Numbered from the stretch's first letter, positions 1-7,506 are shown. The stretch is 12,462 nucleotides of DNA from Desulfuromonadales bacterium (GCA_030630015.1 DAOVNV010000048.1:1-12462), one strand, 5' to 3'. Notes: generated by a model not told the origin, from the sequence alone. A program made the numbers and translations.

Positions 1-193
1 AAAGGTCCCGGAGAACGGCGCCGAAATTCGCATCCGCGTGACGCGCCAGAATGCCAGCAAGGCTTCGGCGGAAATCGAATTCCTGGATCCTGCATCGGGC
101 AAACTGGTTGCCCGGATGGAAGATTATGAATGCGTGATCGACGCTTCCCTGAATGAAAGTTTCCAGCGCAACAAACTGCAGGGGGCTGCCTGA
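1..193 (+). CDS. pfaA: PfaA-like PUFA synthase subunit, C-terminal end (partial)
   Basis: This is the 3' end of a gene that begins before the window. Reading from base 2 gives 63 codons ending in TGA at 191-193. The peptide has a beta-strand pattern followed by the signature EFLDPASGKLVARMEDYE and then CVIDASLNESFQRN. This resembles the C-terminal edge of the polyketide-synthase-type dehydratase domain that ends PfaA-like subunits of polyunsaturated fatty acid synthases. In that family the protein carries KS, AT, tandem ACPs, KR and a terminal DH, but only the last part is visible here. The stop lies 2 bases before the next start codon, so the gene is almost certainly in one operon with the PfaC-like gene downstream. 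The main alternative is a generic type I PKS dehydratase end; the neighbour makes PfaA the better choice. Confidence 0.72.
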   Translation, partial: KVPENGAEIRIRVTRQNASKASAEIEFLDPASGKLVARMEDYECVIDASLNESFQRNKLQGAA

Positions 194-195
194 GC

Positions 196-3100
196 ATGAA
201 GCACGGGAAATCCGTGGCCATTGTCGGGGTCGGCGGCATTTTTCCAAAGTCGCCGACCCTGGAGCATTTCTGGGCCAACATAACAGGCAATGTCAATACG
301 GCGCGGCGCCCTCCCGAGGGACGCTGGCTACTGGACCCGGACCAGATCTACGATCCCGTGGTCGGTACTGCTGACAAGGTTTATTCGGAAAAAGCCTGCT
401 TTATTGATGGATCTCTGCAGGACCTCTGCCTGGATGGGCTCGATATCCCCGCAGAATTCCTGAGCGAGCTCGACCCGATGTTCCACCTGCTGCTGCATGC
501 CGGACGCCAGGCGTATCTGGACGGCGTTTCGCAGCATTTGGAGCGGGATCGGGTCGGGGTGATCCTCGGCAACCTGGCCTTGCCAAGTGAAAAGTCCTCG
601 GCCTTGGCCAGGAATTACCTGGGCCGGACTTTCGAGGAGAAGCTGCTTGGCGAAAGCCTGCCGCAGGAAGGCTCGGGAACTGCTCCGGTCAACCGCTACG
701 TTGCCGGCCTGCCGGCTGGGGTCCTGGCCCGGGCTCTCGGCGTTCGAGGCTCCTGCTTTACGCTCGATGCGGCCTGTGCTTCTTCCTTGTATGCCATCAA
801 ACTTGCGGTGGACGAACTGGTTGCCATGCGGGCTGACGCCATGCTGGCCGGCGGCCTGTCCCGACCCGATTCCCTTTATACCCAGATGGGTTTTTCCCAG
901 TTGCGTGCCCTGTCTCCGACCGGAACCTGTTCCCCTTTTGACAAGCATGGTAATGGCCTGGTGGTCGGCGAAGGCTCCGGGATGTTCCTGCTCAAGAGGA
1001 CCGAGGATGCGGTTCGTGACAAGGATCATATTTATGCGGTCATTCGGGGAATCGGTCTGTCCAACGATCTCGGCGGCAGTTTGCTGGCCCCTGCTTCGGA
1101 GGGGCAGCTGCGCGCCATGCGTGCCGCGTATCGGCAAGCTGGCTGGTCGCCTGCGGATGTTGATCTCATCGAGTGCCACGCAACCGGGACGCCGGTCGGC
1201 GATGTGGTTGAATTCAACAGCCTCAAGGAGCTCTGGGGGGAGGCCGGCTGGAGGAAGGGTCAGTGCGTCATCGGTTCGGTCAAGTCAAATATTGGCCACC
1301 TGCTGACTGCTGCAGGTTCTGCGGCCCTTTTGAAAACGGTCCTGTCGCTAAAAGAGCAGACCCTGCCGCCGACGGCAAACTTTTCAGTGCCGGCCGGTGA
1401 TATGAATTATGATGAGAGCCCCTTCAGGATCCTGAAGGGGCCTGCTCCCTGGAAAACCCGCGAAGCAGATGTGCCGCGCCGAGCGGCTGTCAGCGCATTC
1501 GGTTTCGGCGGCATCAACGCTCATCTCCTGGTCGAGGAGTGGCTCCCGAAGAAACCATCGAAAAGTTCGGTGACTTTCCCGCCATCCTTCCAGCGTCAGA
1601 ATCAGCCGGTAGCCATCGTTGGCATGGCTGCTCATTTCGGCCCATGGGAGTCCCTGCAGGAATTTCAATACAGGGTGCTTGGGAATTCACGCGAGTGTGC
1701 TCCAGTCACGCCAAAGACCTGGTGGGGCGCTGAGCAGAGCCGGTGGTTTGAGCAGGAGGGGTTCAAACCTGGTGATTTCAAAGGGCATTTCATCGAGGAA
1801 GTTTCCTCTGCTCCGGGAGAATTTCGCATCCCTCCCAAAGAGCTTGAGGAGATGCTGCCCCGCCAGTTGTTGATGCTGAAAGTTGCCGGCCAGGCTCTTG
1901 ACGATGCCGAGCTCAGAAAAGAGGACCTCCTGTTTACCGGGGTGTTCATCGGAACGGGACTGGACCTCAACGCGACGAACTTTTCCTTCCGCTGGTCCAT
2001 CCGGAAAATGGCTCCGATCTGGGCGGAACAGCTTGGTCTTGAGCTTTCACCGCAGGAACTGGACGAATGGACCGAAACGCTGCGTGATGCGGCCGGACCC
2101 GCTTTGACCGCAAATCGGACGATGGGTGCTCTCGGCAGCATCGTAGCCAGCCGGATTGCCAAGGAATTCCGTATCGGCGGTCCCAGCTTCACCCTGTCCA
2201 GTGAAGAGAATTCCGGCCTGCGCGCCCTGGAAGTCGGTATACGGGCCCTGCAGGAAGGATCGATCAACCGTGCCGTCGTCGGCACTTCGGATATGGCCGG
2301 CGATCTGCGTGCGGTGCTTGGCCGTCATGCGCTCAAACCATTTTCTTCCCATGGCCGTGCCAGGCCTTTCGACAAGCACGCTGATGGCAGCATCATCGGT
2401 GAAGGGGCCGCTGCCGTAGTGCTGAAGCGCCTTGAGGATGCCCAGCAGGATGGTGACCGGATTTACGCGGTGATCAGGGGGACCGGTTCAGCTGTCGGTG
2501 GCCAGGTCGATGAATTTGCGCCGGATCAGCGGACCTGTTCCCTGGCTCTTGAACGGACCTTTCACGACACAGGCATTGCCCCTTCCGAAGTCACCTATCT
2601 GGAGACTGACGGCAGTGGCTCCCCGCTTGAAGACGGCATGGAAGCCAATGCTCTTGGTGCATTTTTCGGTGCAGAGCCGAATGAAACGCCCTGCTATATT
2701 GGTAGCGTCAAGGCTGATATCGGACACGCCGGGGCAGCTTCAGGTCTGGCGTCTCTGGTCAAGGCAGCGCTCTGTTTGGACCGTCAGATCATCCCGCCGC
2801 TGCGTCACACTGAATCGGTGCGTTACGAGTGGATTCGTGGCAAGCGGGATTTTATCCTTCCCGCTTCGCCGCAGTACTGGATGCGCAACAGTGCCGATGG
2901 ACCGCGCAAAGCGGTCGTCAGTTCCTTCGGGGTGGACGGGTCTTGTTCCCATGCCCTGCTGGAGGCCTTTGAGGATAAAGGCAGCCCCCGTCATTCAGCC
3001 TTGCTTGATCAACCGCTTGGACCGCGCAACGAGGCACTTTTCTCTCTCGAGGCAGATGATGTCGCAGGGCTGCAGGAAAAGATTGTCCAGCTGAAAAATT

Positions 3101-6100
3101 TTTTCAACAAGGCCCCACAGGAAGAAATCGAAACCCTGGCGACTCTCTGGCTGAGTGAATCGCCGGTCGACCCGATCAAAAAACTCTGTGTGGCCATGGT
3201 TGCCCATGACACATCTGCTCTGGTCGAGCAGCTTGATCACGCGGCACTCTGTCTGCGGGAGCATCCGGACCGCCCTATAGAAGTGAATGGCGGCTCGGGA
3301 TTGTCCTCCGGGCTTCGCGACCGCTTGTTCTATGCACCTGCGCCATTGGCCGGAAAGGGTCAGGTCGCGTTCGTCTTTCCCGGTTCGGGAAATCACTTCG
3401 CCGGCATGGGGCAAGAACTTTCCGTGCAGTGGCCGCAGGTTTTCCGGCAGCAGGATACCAACAGCCAGTTCCTTGCCAGGCAGTTTCTACCCAAGCATTT
3501 CTGGAAACAGAACCTTGCCGAGTCGATCCATAGCGACCACAACTCCCTGGTGATCGGCCAGGTGGCGCTGGGTACGGCGGTCAGCGATCTGGTGCGTAGT
3601 TTCGGAGTTGAGCCGCAGGCGGTCAGCGGCTATAGCCTGGGCGAGTCGGCCGGGCTGTTTTCACTGAGGGCATGGACCGATCGGGATGGGATGGCGAAGC
3701 GGCTCGCTGAATCAACCCTGTTTACCGAAGATCTGGCTGGGGGCTGTAAAGCTGCGGCCAGAACCTGGAGGTTGAAACGGCGGCAGCATGTCGACTGGGC
3801 TCTCGGACTGATCGATGCCCCCGCAGGTGATGTACGCCAGGCCCTCAAAGGTCTGGACCGGGTCTATCTCCTGATCATCAACACTTACCAGGAATGCGTG
3901 GTTGGCGGCGATCGCTGGCAGTTGGAGCAGTTGGTGGAAAAGCTCGGCTGTCACCTGTTTCCACTAAAGGGAGTGACCACCGTGCATTGCGAGGTGGTTA
4001 AACCGGTGGCGAAACCTTACCGGGAATTGCATCACTTTCCCGCCACTCCGCCTGACGGCGTGCGTTTTTACAGTACAGCTCGCGGTGAAAGCTACGAGGT
4101 GACTGATGAAAGTGCCGCAGATGCCATCCTCGCCCAGGCTCTTGATACGGTTGATTACACCCGGGTCGTTGAGAAACTTTATGACGATGGCGTCAGGATT
4201 TTCCTGGAGATGGGTCCGGGCAACTCCTGCAGCCGCATGATTAACAGCATCCTCGTGGATCGCCCGCATATGGCCCGCGCAGCCTGCTTCCCCGGTCAGG
4301 GTGCGGTCTCGCTAACCCTCCGACTGCTCGGCCAATGCCTTGCCGAACGTGTCCCTGTGAATCTGGCTGCCCTTTATCCGCCGGAAAGGCTCCCGGTCCC
4401 GGTTGAAGAGAATGTTGTGCGTATTCGGACCTTGATCGGTGGCCTGGCGTTCCCTTCGATCAGTCTCCCGGCTTCCAGTAATGTTGCTGATGATGCCGTG
4501 CCTGAAACGGGCAAAACGACTGAAAAAATTGCCACAACGACCGAAATATCGACCGTGGCACCAGCGCCAGATGTCCCGCCGCAAGCAAGTGACCAGCCGG
4601 CTTCCGGAGATCCTGTCATTACCCGGTTTGAGCAGCTCAGCAAGCGGAACCTGGAGACCCATGCGGCCTACCTGAGTTTTACCGAAACCATGGGCAAGGC
4701 AATCTCGGACAACCTGTCCCTGCAGATGTCGCTGCTTGAGAAAATGGTTGTGGCCGGTGAGGAAATCCCTCGCCTGGACCCAATATTGTCGGTTGCTACC
4801 GCTTCCGTTGAACCGGCTGCGGATACTGCCGGGGCAGACCGGGTACCACTTCAGCCTCACCGGATGACGTTGCACAAGCCCGAGCCGGCCTTCGACCGGA
4901 CGATGTGCATGGAGTTCGCAATCGGCTCAATTGCGAAAATGCTCGGCCCCGAATTCGCCGAAGTAGATGCCCACCCGACCCGGGTCCGCCTGCCGGATGA
5001 ACCGCTGATGCTGGTCGATCGGATTGTCGCCGTGGAGGGTGAACCCCGCTCGATGACCAGCGGCCGAGTGATTACCGAACATGACGTGACAGCTGATCGC
5101 TGGTATCTGGATGGCGGCCGTATTCCAACCTGCGTTGCGGTCGAAGCCGGCCAGGCCGACCTGTTCTTGTCCGGTTACCTCGGCATCGACTTCGTGACCA
5201 AAGGCCAGGCCGTTTACCGGCTGCTCGATGCGGTGGTCACCTTCCACCGGGCGCTGCCGGTGCCGGGCGACGTGATCCGCTATGACATCAGAATCGATCA
5301 CTTCTTCCGGCAGGACCAGACCTACCTGTTCCGTTTCAATTTCGAAGGGACGGTCAATGGCGAGCCGCTGCTGTCGATGAAAAACGGTTGTGCCGGGTTC
5401 TTTAGCGAGGAGGAACTGGCGGCCGGGCAGGGTATCGTGCACACCAAGCTCGACCTGCAGCCCCAGCCGGGCACCCTGCCCGCCGACTGGCGTGAACTGG
5501 TGCCGATGGCAAACGAGGCCTACGATGAACGGCAGATCGACGCACTCTATAATGGCGACCTCGTTGCCTGCTTCGGACCTGCTTTCTCGGACCTCGGTCT
5601 GCAGCGGCCCTATACCCTGCCGGGTGGGAAACTGAAGCTGGTCGACCGGGTGATCGAACTGGACCCGCAGGGCGGCCGCTACGGTCTGGGCCAGGTCCGT
5701 GCCGAGATGGACATCCATCCCGATGACTGGTTTCTGACCTGCCACTTCTGCGACGACAACGTCATGCCCGGCACCCTGATGTACGAGTGCTGCATGCACA
5801 CTCTGCGCATCTACCTGCTGCGCATGGGATGGGTCGGCGAAGAGGGGACAACCTGGTGTGAGCCGGTTCCCGGCGTCGACAGTGGTCTGAAATGCCGCGG
5901 TCAGGTGATTGATACGACTCGTACGGTCACCTACCAGGTCAGTATCAAGGAGTTGGGCTACGGTCCCGAGCCTTTCGCCATCGTCGATGCCCTGATGTTT
6001 GCCGACGGCAAGCCGATCGTCGAGATTCCCAACATGTCGGTCCGTCTGGCCGGGCTTGACCGGCAGAAGGTTGAGGGCTTGTGGGTCGGGACTGTCCCCG

Positions 6101-7242
6101 ATTCTCAGGGGACTGTCCCTCATGTCGCCGTCCCAGAATCCGGGGACAGTCCCCATGCGGGGACAGTCCCCCTCTACGACTACGATAGGATTCTGGCGTT
6201 TTCAGCCGGCAACCCCTCCGAGGCATTTGGCGAGCCTTACAAAATTTTTGACAGCGAACGCAAGATAGCCCGTCTGCCGCGACCGCCGTTCCAGTTTCTT
6301 GATCGTATCGTTGATGTAAGCGGTGAGCCGTTCAAGCTGGTGGAAGGGGCGAGCTGTGTTGCCGAATACGACGTGCCGGTTGACGCCTGGTATTTCGTCG
6401 CCGAGCGGTCGCAGTACATGCCATTCAGCGTCCTGCTTGAAACCGGCCTGCAGCCCTGTGGCTGGCTGGCCGCCTATCTCGGTTCCGCCCTGACCAGCGA
6501 GGTCGACCTGAAGTTCCGTAACCTGGACGGCAACGCTGTGCAGCATCGGCCGGTGACGCCCGCTTCCGGGACCCTGACCACGCGGGTCAAGATCACGCGC
6601 ATTTCGAGCAGCGGCGGCATGATCATCCAGGGCTACGATTTCGAGATCAGCGACAGTGTCGGGCCGGTCTATACTGGCGACACGGTCTTCGGCTTCTTCT
6701 CGGCGGAGTCGCTTGCCCAGCAGGTCGGCGTGCGTGATGCCCGACTCTACGAGCCTTCGGCTGAAGAGGTCGCCCGTGCCGAGCAGTTTGATTATCCGCC
6801 GGAAGCACCTTTTCCTGAGCGGAAATTGCGCATGGTTGACCGGATTGATCTGTTCGTCAAGGATGGCGGGCCGCAGCCGCTCGGCTTCATCAGGGGCAGC
6901 AAGGTTGTCGACCCGGACGAGTGGTTCTTCAAGGCCCACTTCTACCAGGACCCGGTCTGCCCAGGCTCCCTGGGGCTGGAGTCTTTCCTGCAGTTGCTTA
7001 AAGTGGTGGCTGCAAGGCGCTGGGGGGTGACGCCGGACAGCAGGTTCGAATGCATCTCCCTGGGTGAAAAGCACAGCTGGAACTATCGTGGCCAGATTAT
7101 CCCCAAGAACGAACTGGTTGTGATCGAAGCGGTGGTTACTGAGGTCGACGACGAATCCAGACTGGTCAGGGCCGACGGCTACCTTGCCGTTGACGGCCGG
7201 ATTATCTACCAGATGAAGGACTTTACGGTGAGGCTGCTTTGA
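196..7242 (+). CDS. pfaC: PfaC-like PUFA synthase subunit, KS-CLF-AT-DH-DH
   Basis: This 2348-residue cytosolic multienzyme extends and dehydrates acyl chains in a Pfa-type (polyunsaturated/secondary lipid) synthase. Residues about 6-455 are an active ketosynthase, with nucleophile C194 in DAACASS, H328 in ECHATGT and H368 in KSNIGH. Residues about 468-930 are a ketosynthase-like chain-length factor in which the cysteine position is E671 and the first histidine becomes Asp (ETDGSGS), while the second (ADIGH) remains. Residues about 1055-1400 are an acyltransferase, with S1147 in GYSLGES and probable H1264 in TTVHCE. A Pro/Ala/Thr-rich linker and a helical stretch follow. Then come four hotdog folds in two pairs: about 1572-1750, 1776-1955 (H1850 in CHFCDDNVMPG), 1995-2190 and 2200-2348 (H2248 in AHFYQDPVCPG). 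The first and third folds lack the histidine. Residues 1965-1993 are encoded by an inserted repeat array. The ATG has an AGGGGG element at 180-185 and follows the pfaA stop by 2 bases. No enoyl reductase or AGPAT domain is seen. The order resembles myxobacterial Pfa subunits more than the Shewanella PfaC, which lacks the AT. Confidence 0.92.
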   Translation: MKHGKSVAIVGVGGIFPKSPTLEHFWANITGNVNTARRPPEGRWLLDPDQIYDPVVGTADKVYSEKACFIDGSLQDLCLDGLDIPAEFLSELDPMFHLLLHAGRQAYLDGVSQHLERDRVGVILGNLALPSEKSSALARNYLGRTFEEKLLGESLPQEGSGTAPVNRYVAGLPAGVLARALGVRGSCFTLDAACASSLYAIKLAVDELVAMRADAMLAGGLSRPDSLYTQMGFSQLRALSPTGTCSPFDKHGNGLVVGEGSGMFLLKRTEDAVRDKDHIYAVIRGIGLSNDLGGSLLAPASEGQLRAMRAAYRQAGWSPADVDLIECHATGTPVGDVVEFNSLKELWGEAGWRKGQCVIGSVKSNIGHLLTAAGSAALLKTVLSLKEQTLPPTANFSVPAGDMNYDESPFRILKGPAPWKTREADVPRRAAVSAFGFGGINAHLLVEEWLPKKPSKSSVTFPPSFQRQNQPVAIVGMAAHFGPWESLQEFQYRVLGNSRECAPVTPKTWWGAEQSRWFEQEGFKPGDFKGHFIEEVSSAPGEFRIPPKELEEMLPRQLLMLKVAGQALDDAELRKEDLLFTGVFIGTGLDLNATNFSFRWSIRKMAPIWAEQLGLELSPQELDEWTETLRDAAGPALTANRTMGALGSIVASRIAKEFRIGGPSFTLSSEENSGLRALEVGIRALQEGSINRAVVGTSDMAGDLRAVLGRHALKPFSSHGRARPFDKHADGSIIGEGAAAVVLKRLEDAQQDGDRIYAVIRGTGSAVGGQVDEFAPDQRTCSLALERTFHDTGIAPSEVTYLETDGSGSPLEDGMEANALGAFFGAEPNETPCYIGSVKADIGHAGAASGLASLVKAALCLDRQIIPPLRHTESVRYEWIRGKRDFILPASPQYWMRNSADGPRKAVVSSFGVDGSCSHALLEAFEDKGSPRHSALLDQPLGPRNEALFSLEADDVAGLQEKIVQLKNFFNKAPQEEIETLATLWLSESPVDPIKKLCVAMVAHDTSALVEQLDHAALCLREHPDRPIEVNGGSGLSSGLRDRLFYAPAPLAGKGQVAFVFPGSGNHFAGMGQELSVQWPQVFRQQDTNSQFLARQFLPKHFWKQNLAESIHSDHNSLVIGQVALGTAVSDLVRSFGVEPQAVSGYSLGESAGLFSLRAWTDRDGMAKRLAESTLFTEDLAGGCKAAARTWRLKRRQHVDWALGLIDAPAGDVRQALKGLDRVYLLIINTYQECVVGGDRWQLEQLVEKLGCHLFPLKGVTTVHCEVVKPVAKPYRELHHFPATPPDGVRFYSTARGESYEVTDESAADAILAQALDTVDYTRVVEKLYDDGVRIFLEMGPGNSCSRMINSILVDRPHMARAACFPGQGAVSLTLRLLGQCLAERVPVNLAALYPPERLPVPVEENVVRIRTLIGGLAFPSISLPASSNVADDAVPETGKTTEKIATTTEISTVAPAPDVPPQASDQPASGDPVITRFEQLSKRNLETHAAYLSFTETMGKAISDNLSLQMSLLEKMVVAGEEIPRLDPILSVATASVEPAADTAGADRVPLQPHRMTLHKPEPAFDRTMCMEFAIGSIAKMLGPEFAEVDAHPTRVRLPDEPLMLVDRIVAVEGEPRSMTSGRVITEHDVTADRWYLDGGRIPTCVAVEAGQADLFLSGYLGIDFVTKGQAVYRLLDAVVTFHRALPVPGDVIRYDIRIDHFFRQDQTYLFRFNFEGTVNGEPLLSMKNGCAGFFSEEELAAGQGIVHTKLDLQPQPGTLPADWRELVPMANEAYDERQIDALYNGDLVACFGPAFSDLGLQRPYTLPGGKLKLVDRVIELDPQGGRYGLGQVRAEMDIHPDDWFLTCHFCDDNVMPGTLMYECCMHTLRIYLLRMGWVGEEGTTWCEPVPGVDSGLKCRGQVIDTTRTVTYQVSIKELGYGPEPFAIVDALMFADGKPIVEIPNMSVRLAGLDRQKVEGLWVGTVPDSQGTVPHVAVPESGDSPHAGTVPLYDYDRILAFSAGNPSEAFGEPYKIFDSERKIARLPRPPFQFLDRIVDVSGEPFKLVEGASCVAEYDVPVDAWYFVAERSQYMPFSVLLETGLQPCGWLAAYLGSALTSEVDLKFRNLDGNAVQHRPVTPASGTLTTRVKITRISSSGGMIIQGYDFEISDSVGPVYTGDTVFGFFSAESLAQQVGVRDARLYEPSAEEVARAEQFDYPPEAPFPERKLRMVDRIDLFVKDGGPQPLGFIRGSKVVDPDEWFFKAHFYQDPVCPGSLGLESFLQLLKVVAARRWGVTPDSRFECISLGEKHSWNYRGQIIPKNELVVIEAVVTEVDDESRLVRADGYLAVDGRIIYQMKDFTVRLL
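1418..1441. repeat. Perfect 24-bp palindrome inside the KS coding region
   Basis: Twelve bases, GCCCCTTCAGGA at 1418-1429, are followed directly by their exact reverse complement at 1430-1441. The element is fully coding and specifies SPFRILKG plus flanking codons near the end of the ketosynthase, a segment that looks normal for the family. It therefore looks like synonymous codon choice rather than an insertion. Chance or a DNA/RNA structural role cannot be separated by eye. Confidence 0.7.
6088..6172. repeat. In-frame REP-like array of four GGGGAC(T/A)GTCCCC units
   Basis: Four near-identical units built on GGGGACnGTCCCC lie at 6088-6099, 6108-6119, 6142-6154 and 6159-6172. The first two have T at the centre and the last two have A, so they are in inverted orientation. 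The first inter-unit spacer (GATTCT) reappears inverted as AGAATC before the third unit, so the array forms a long imperfect hairpin. This is the organisation of REP/BIME elements mobilised by RAYT transposases. The array has no stop in the pfaC frame and adds a repetitive GTVP-type peptide (residues 1965-1993) in the linker between the two dehydratase pairs. A decayed RAYT lies about 1.1 kb downstream. I recall this core motif from intergenic repeats in other bacterial genomes, but cannot verify copy number here. Confidence 0.85.
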
Positions 7243-7244
7243 AT

Positions 7245-7273
7245 GATTGGATCATTGTCACAATGATCCAATC
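7245..7273. repeat. Perfect inverted repeat (13-bp arms, 3-base loop) just after pfaC
   Basis: GATTGGATCATTG at 7245-7257 is followed after TCA by its exact reverse complement CAATGATCCAATC at 7261-7273. It begins 2 bases after the last base of the pfaC stop codon (TGA, 7240-7242). A stable RNA hairpin at this place could act in 3'-end protection or attenuation. It is not followed by a T run, so it is not a classical intrinsic terminator. One arm coincides with the end of the RAYT remnant (the codons for IGSL on the minus strand), so the hairpin may instead be a scar of the rearrangement that left the remnant here. Confidence 0.85.
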
Positions 7274-7452
7274 CCCGGGCGACCATACGTCTCCCTCGTA
7301 GGGGCACGGCATGCCGTGCCCCTACCGTTGATGACATAAATATGGTGCAGCATGCCGATAAATTCTTCAATGGTTACGTTATTGCGAACCTCTGTCGTTT
7401 TCACCCATTCTCGGCGAACAAAATTGATCATACTTGCCTGACGGCGCCGCAA
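7258..7452 (-). pseudogene. Decayed fragment of a REP-associated tyrosine transposase (RAYT, Y1_Tnp)
   Basis: The minus-strand frame reads WVKTTEVRNNVTIEEFI, then GMLHHIYVIN, then GRGTACRAPTRETYGRPG and a stop at 7258-7260. This matches the middle of RAYT/Y1 transposases, where a segment like EW..TAEIR..VELDEF leads into the metal-binding HUH motif MPNHxHGII. Here the motif is degenerate: Pro is Leu, Asn is His, and the second His is Tyr (codon at 7336-7338, a single CAT to TAT change). The catalytic tyrosine region and the N-terminus are missing, and the only start at the listed end is TTG. The frame ends inside the inverted repeat next to pfaC. I read it as a dead relic, not an expressed gene. 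It is linked logically to the REP-like array at 6088-6172. Confidence 0.72.
7298..7325. repeat. Perfect 28-bp palindrome inside the RAYT remnant
   Basis: GTAGGGGCACGGCA at 7298-7311 is followed without a spacer by its exact reverse complement, ending at 7325. On the minus strand it encodes the GRGTACRAPT peptide of the RAYT relic. Peptides of this type recur, as I recall, in RAYT proteins of many genomes, so the palindrome is probably a REP unit carried within the transposase gene rather than a regulatory site for oleA. A hairpin in the pfaC-oleA intergenic RNA would still be expected if the region is transcribed. Confidence 0.85.
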
Positions 7453-7462
7453 CAGGTAACAT
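7434..7462 (+). promoter_or_regulatory. Possible sigma-70-type promoter for oleABCD
   Basis: TTGCCT at 7434-7439 and TAACAT at 7457-7462 each match the consensus hexamer at 4 of 6 positions and are 17 bases apart. They lie 44 bases upstream of the oleA ATG, in the gap that follows pfaC. The match is moderate and could be chance. Read-through from the pfa operon is the alternative. Confidence 0.25.
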
Positions 7463-7506
7463 AGTCAACTTACGAGCATATTGATGTCACAGCGAAATGG
7501 TGGTCA

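Noticed and set aside
328..1179. 283-codon minus-strand open frame
   Set aside because: Antisense to the ketosynthase with all catalytic motifs on the plus strand; Gln/Arg-rich low-complexity peptide typical of shadow frames.
4927..6156. 409-codon open frame on the minus strand
   Set aside because: It lies wholly antisense to the conserved dehydratase domains of pfaC. Long antisense frames are expected in GC-rich genes, and the peptide shows no family features.
6088..6172. Repeated units considered as a CRISPR array
   Set aside because: Units are 12-14 bases, occur in both orientations, have unequal spacers of 4 to 22 bases, and lie inside a coding gene.
6202..7074. 290-codon minus-strand open frame
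   Set aside because: Antisense to the last two hotdog domains of pfaC, which show clear motifs on the plus strand. It is a shadow.
7245..7273. Hairpin considered as an intrinsic terminator for pfa
   Set aside because: No T run follows the right arm (the next bases are CCCGGGCGACC), and the stem is only moderately GC-rich. It is kept as an inverted repeat.
7258..7452. Minus-strand frame considered as an intact small gene
   Set aside because: It starts at TTG without a ribosome site, covers only a central part of a RAYT, has a degenerate HUH motif and ends inside an inverted repeat.
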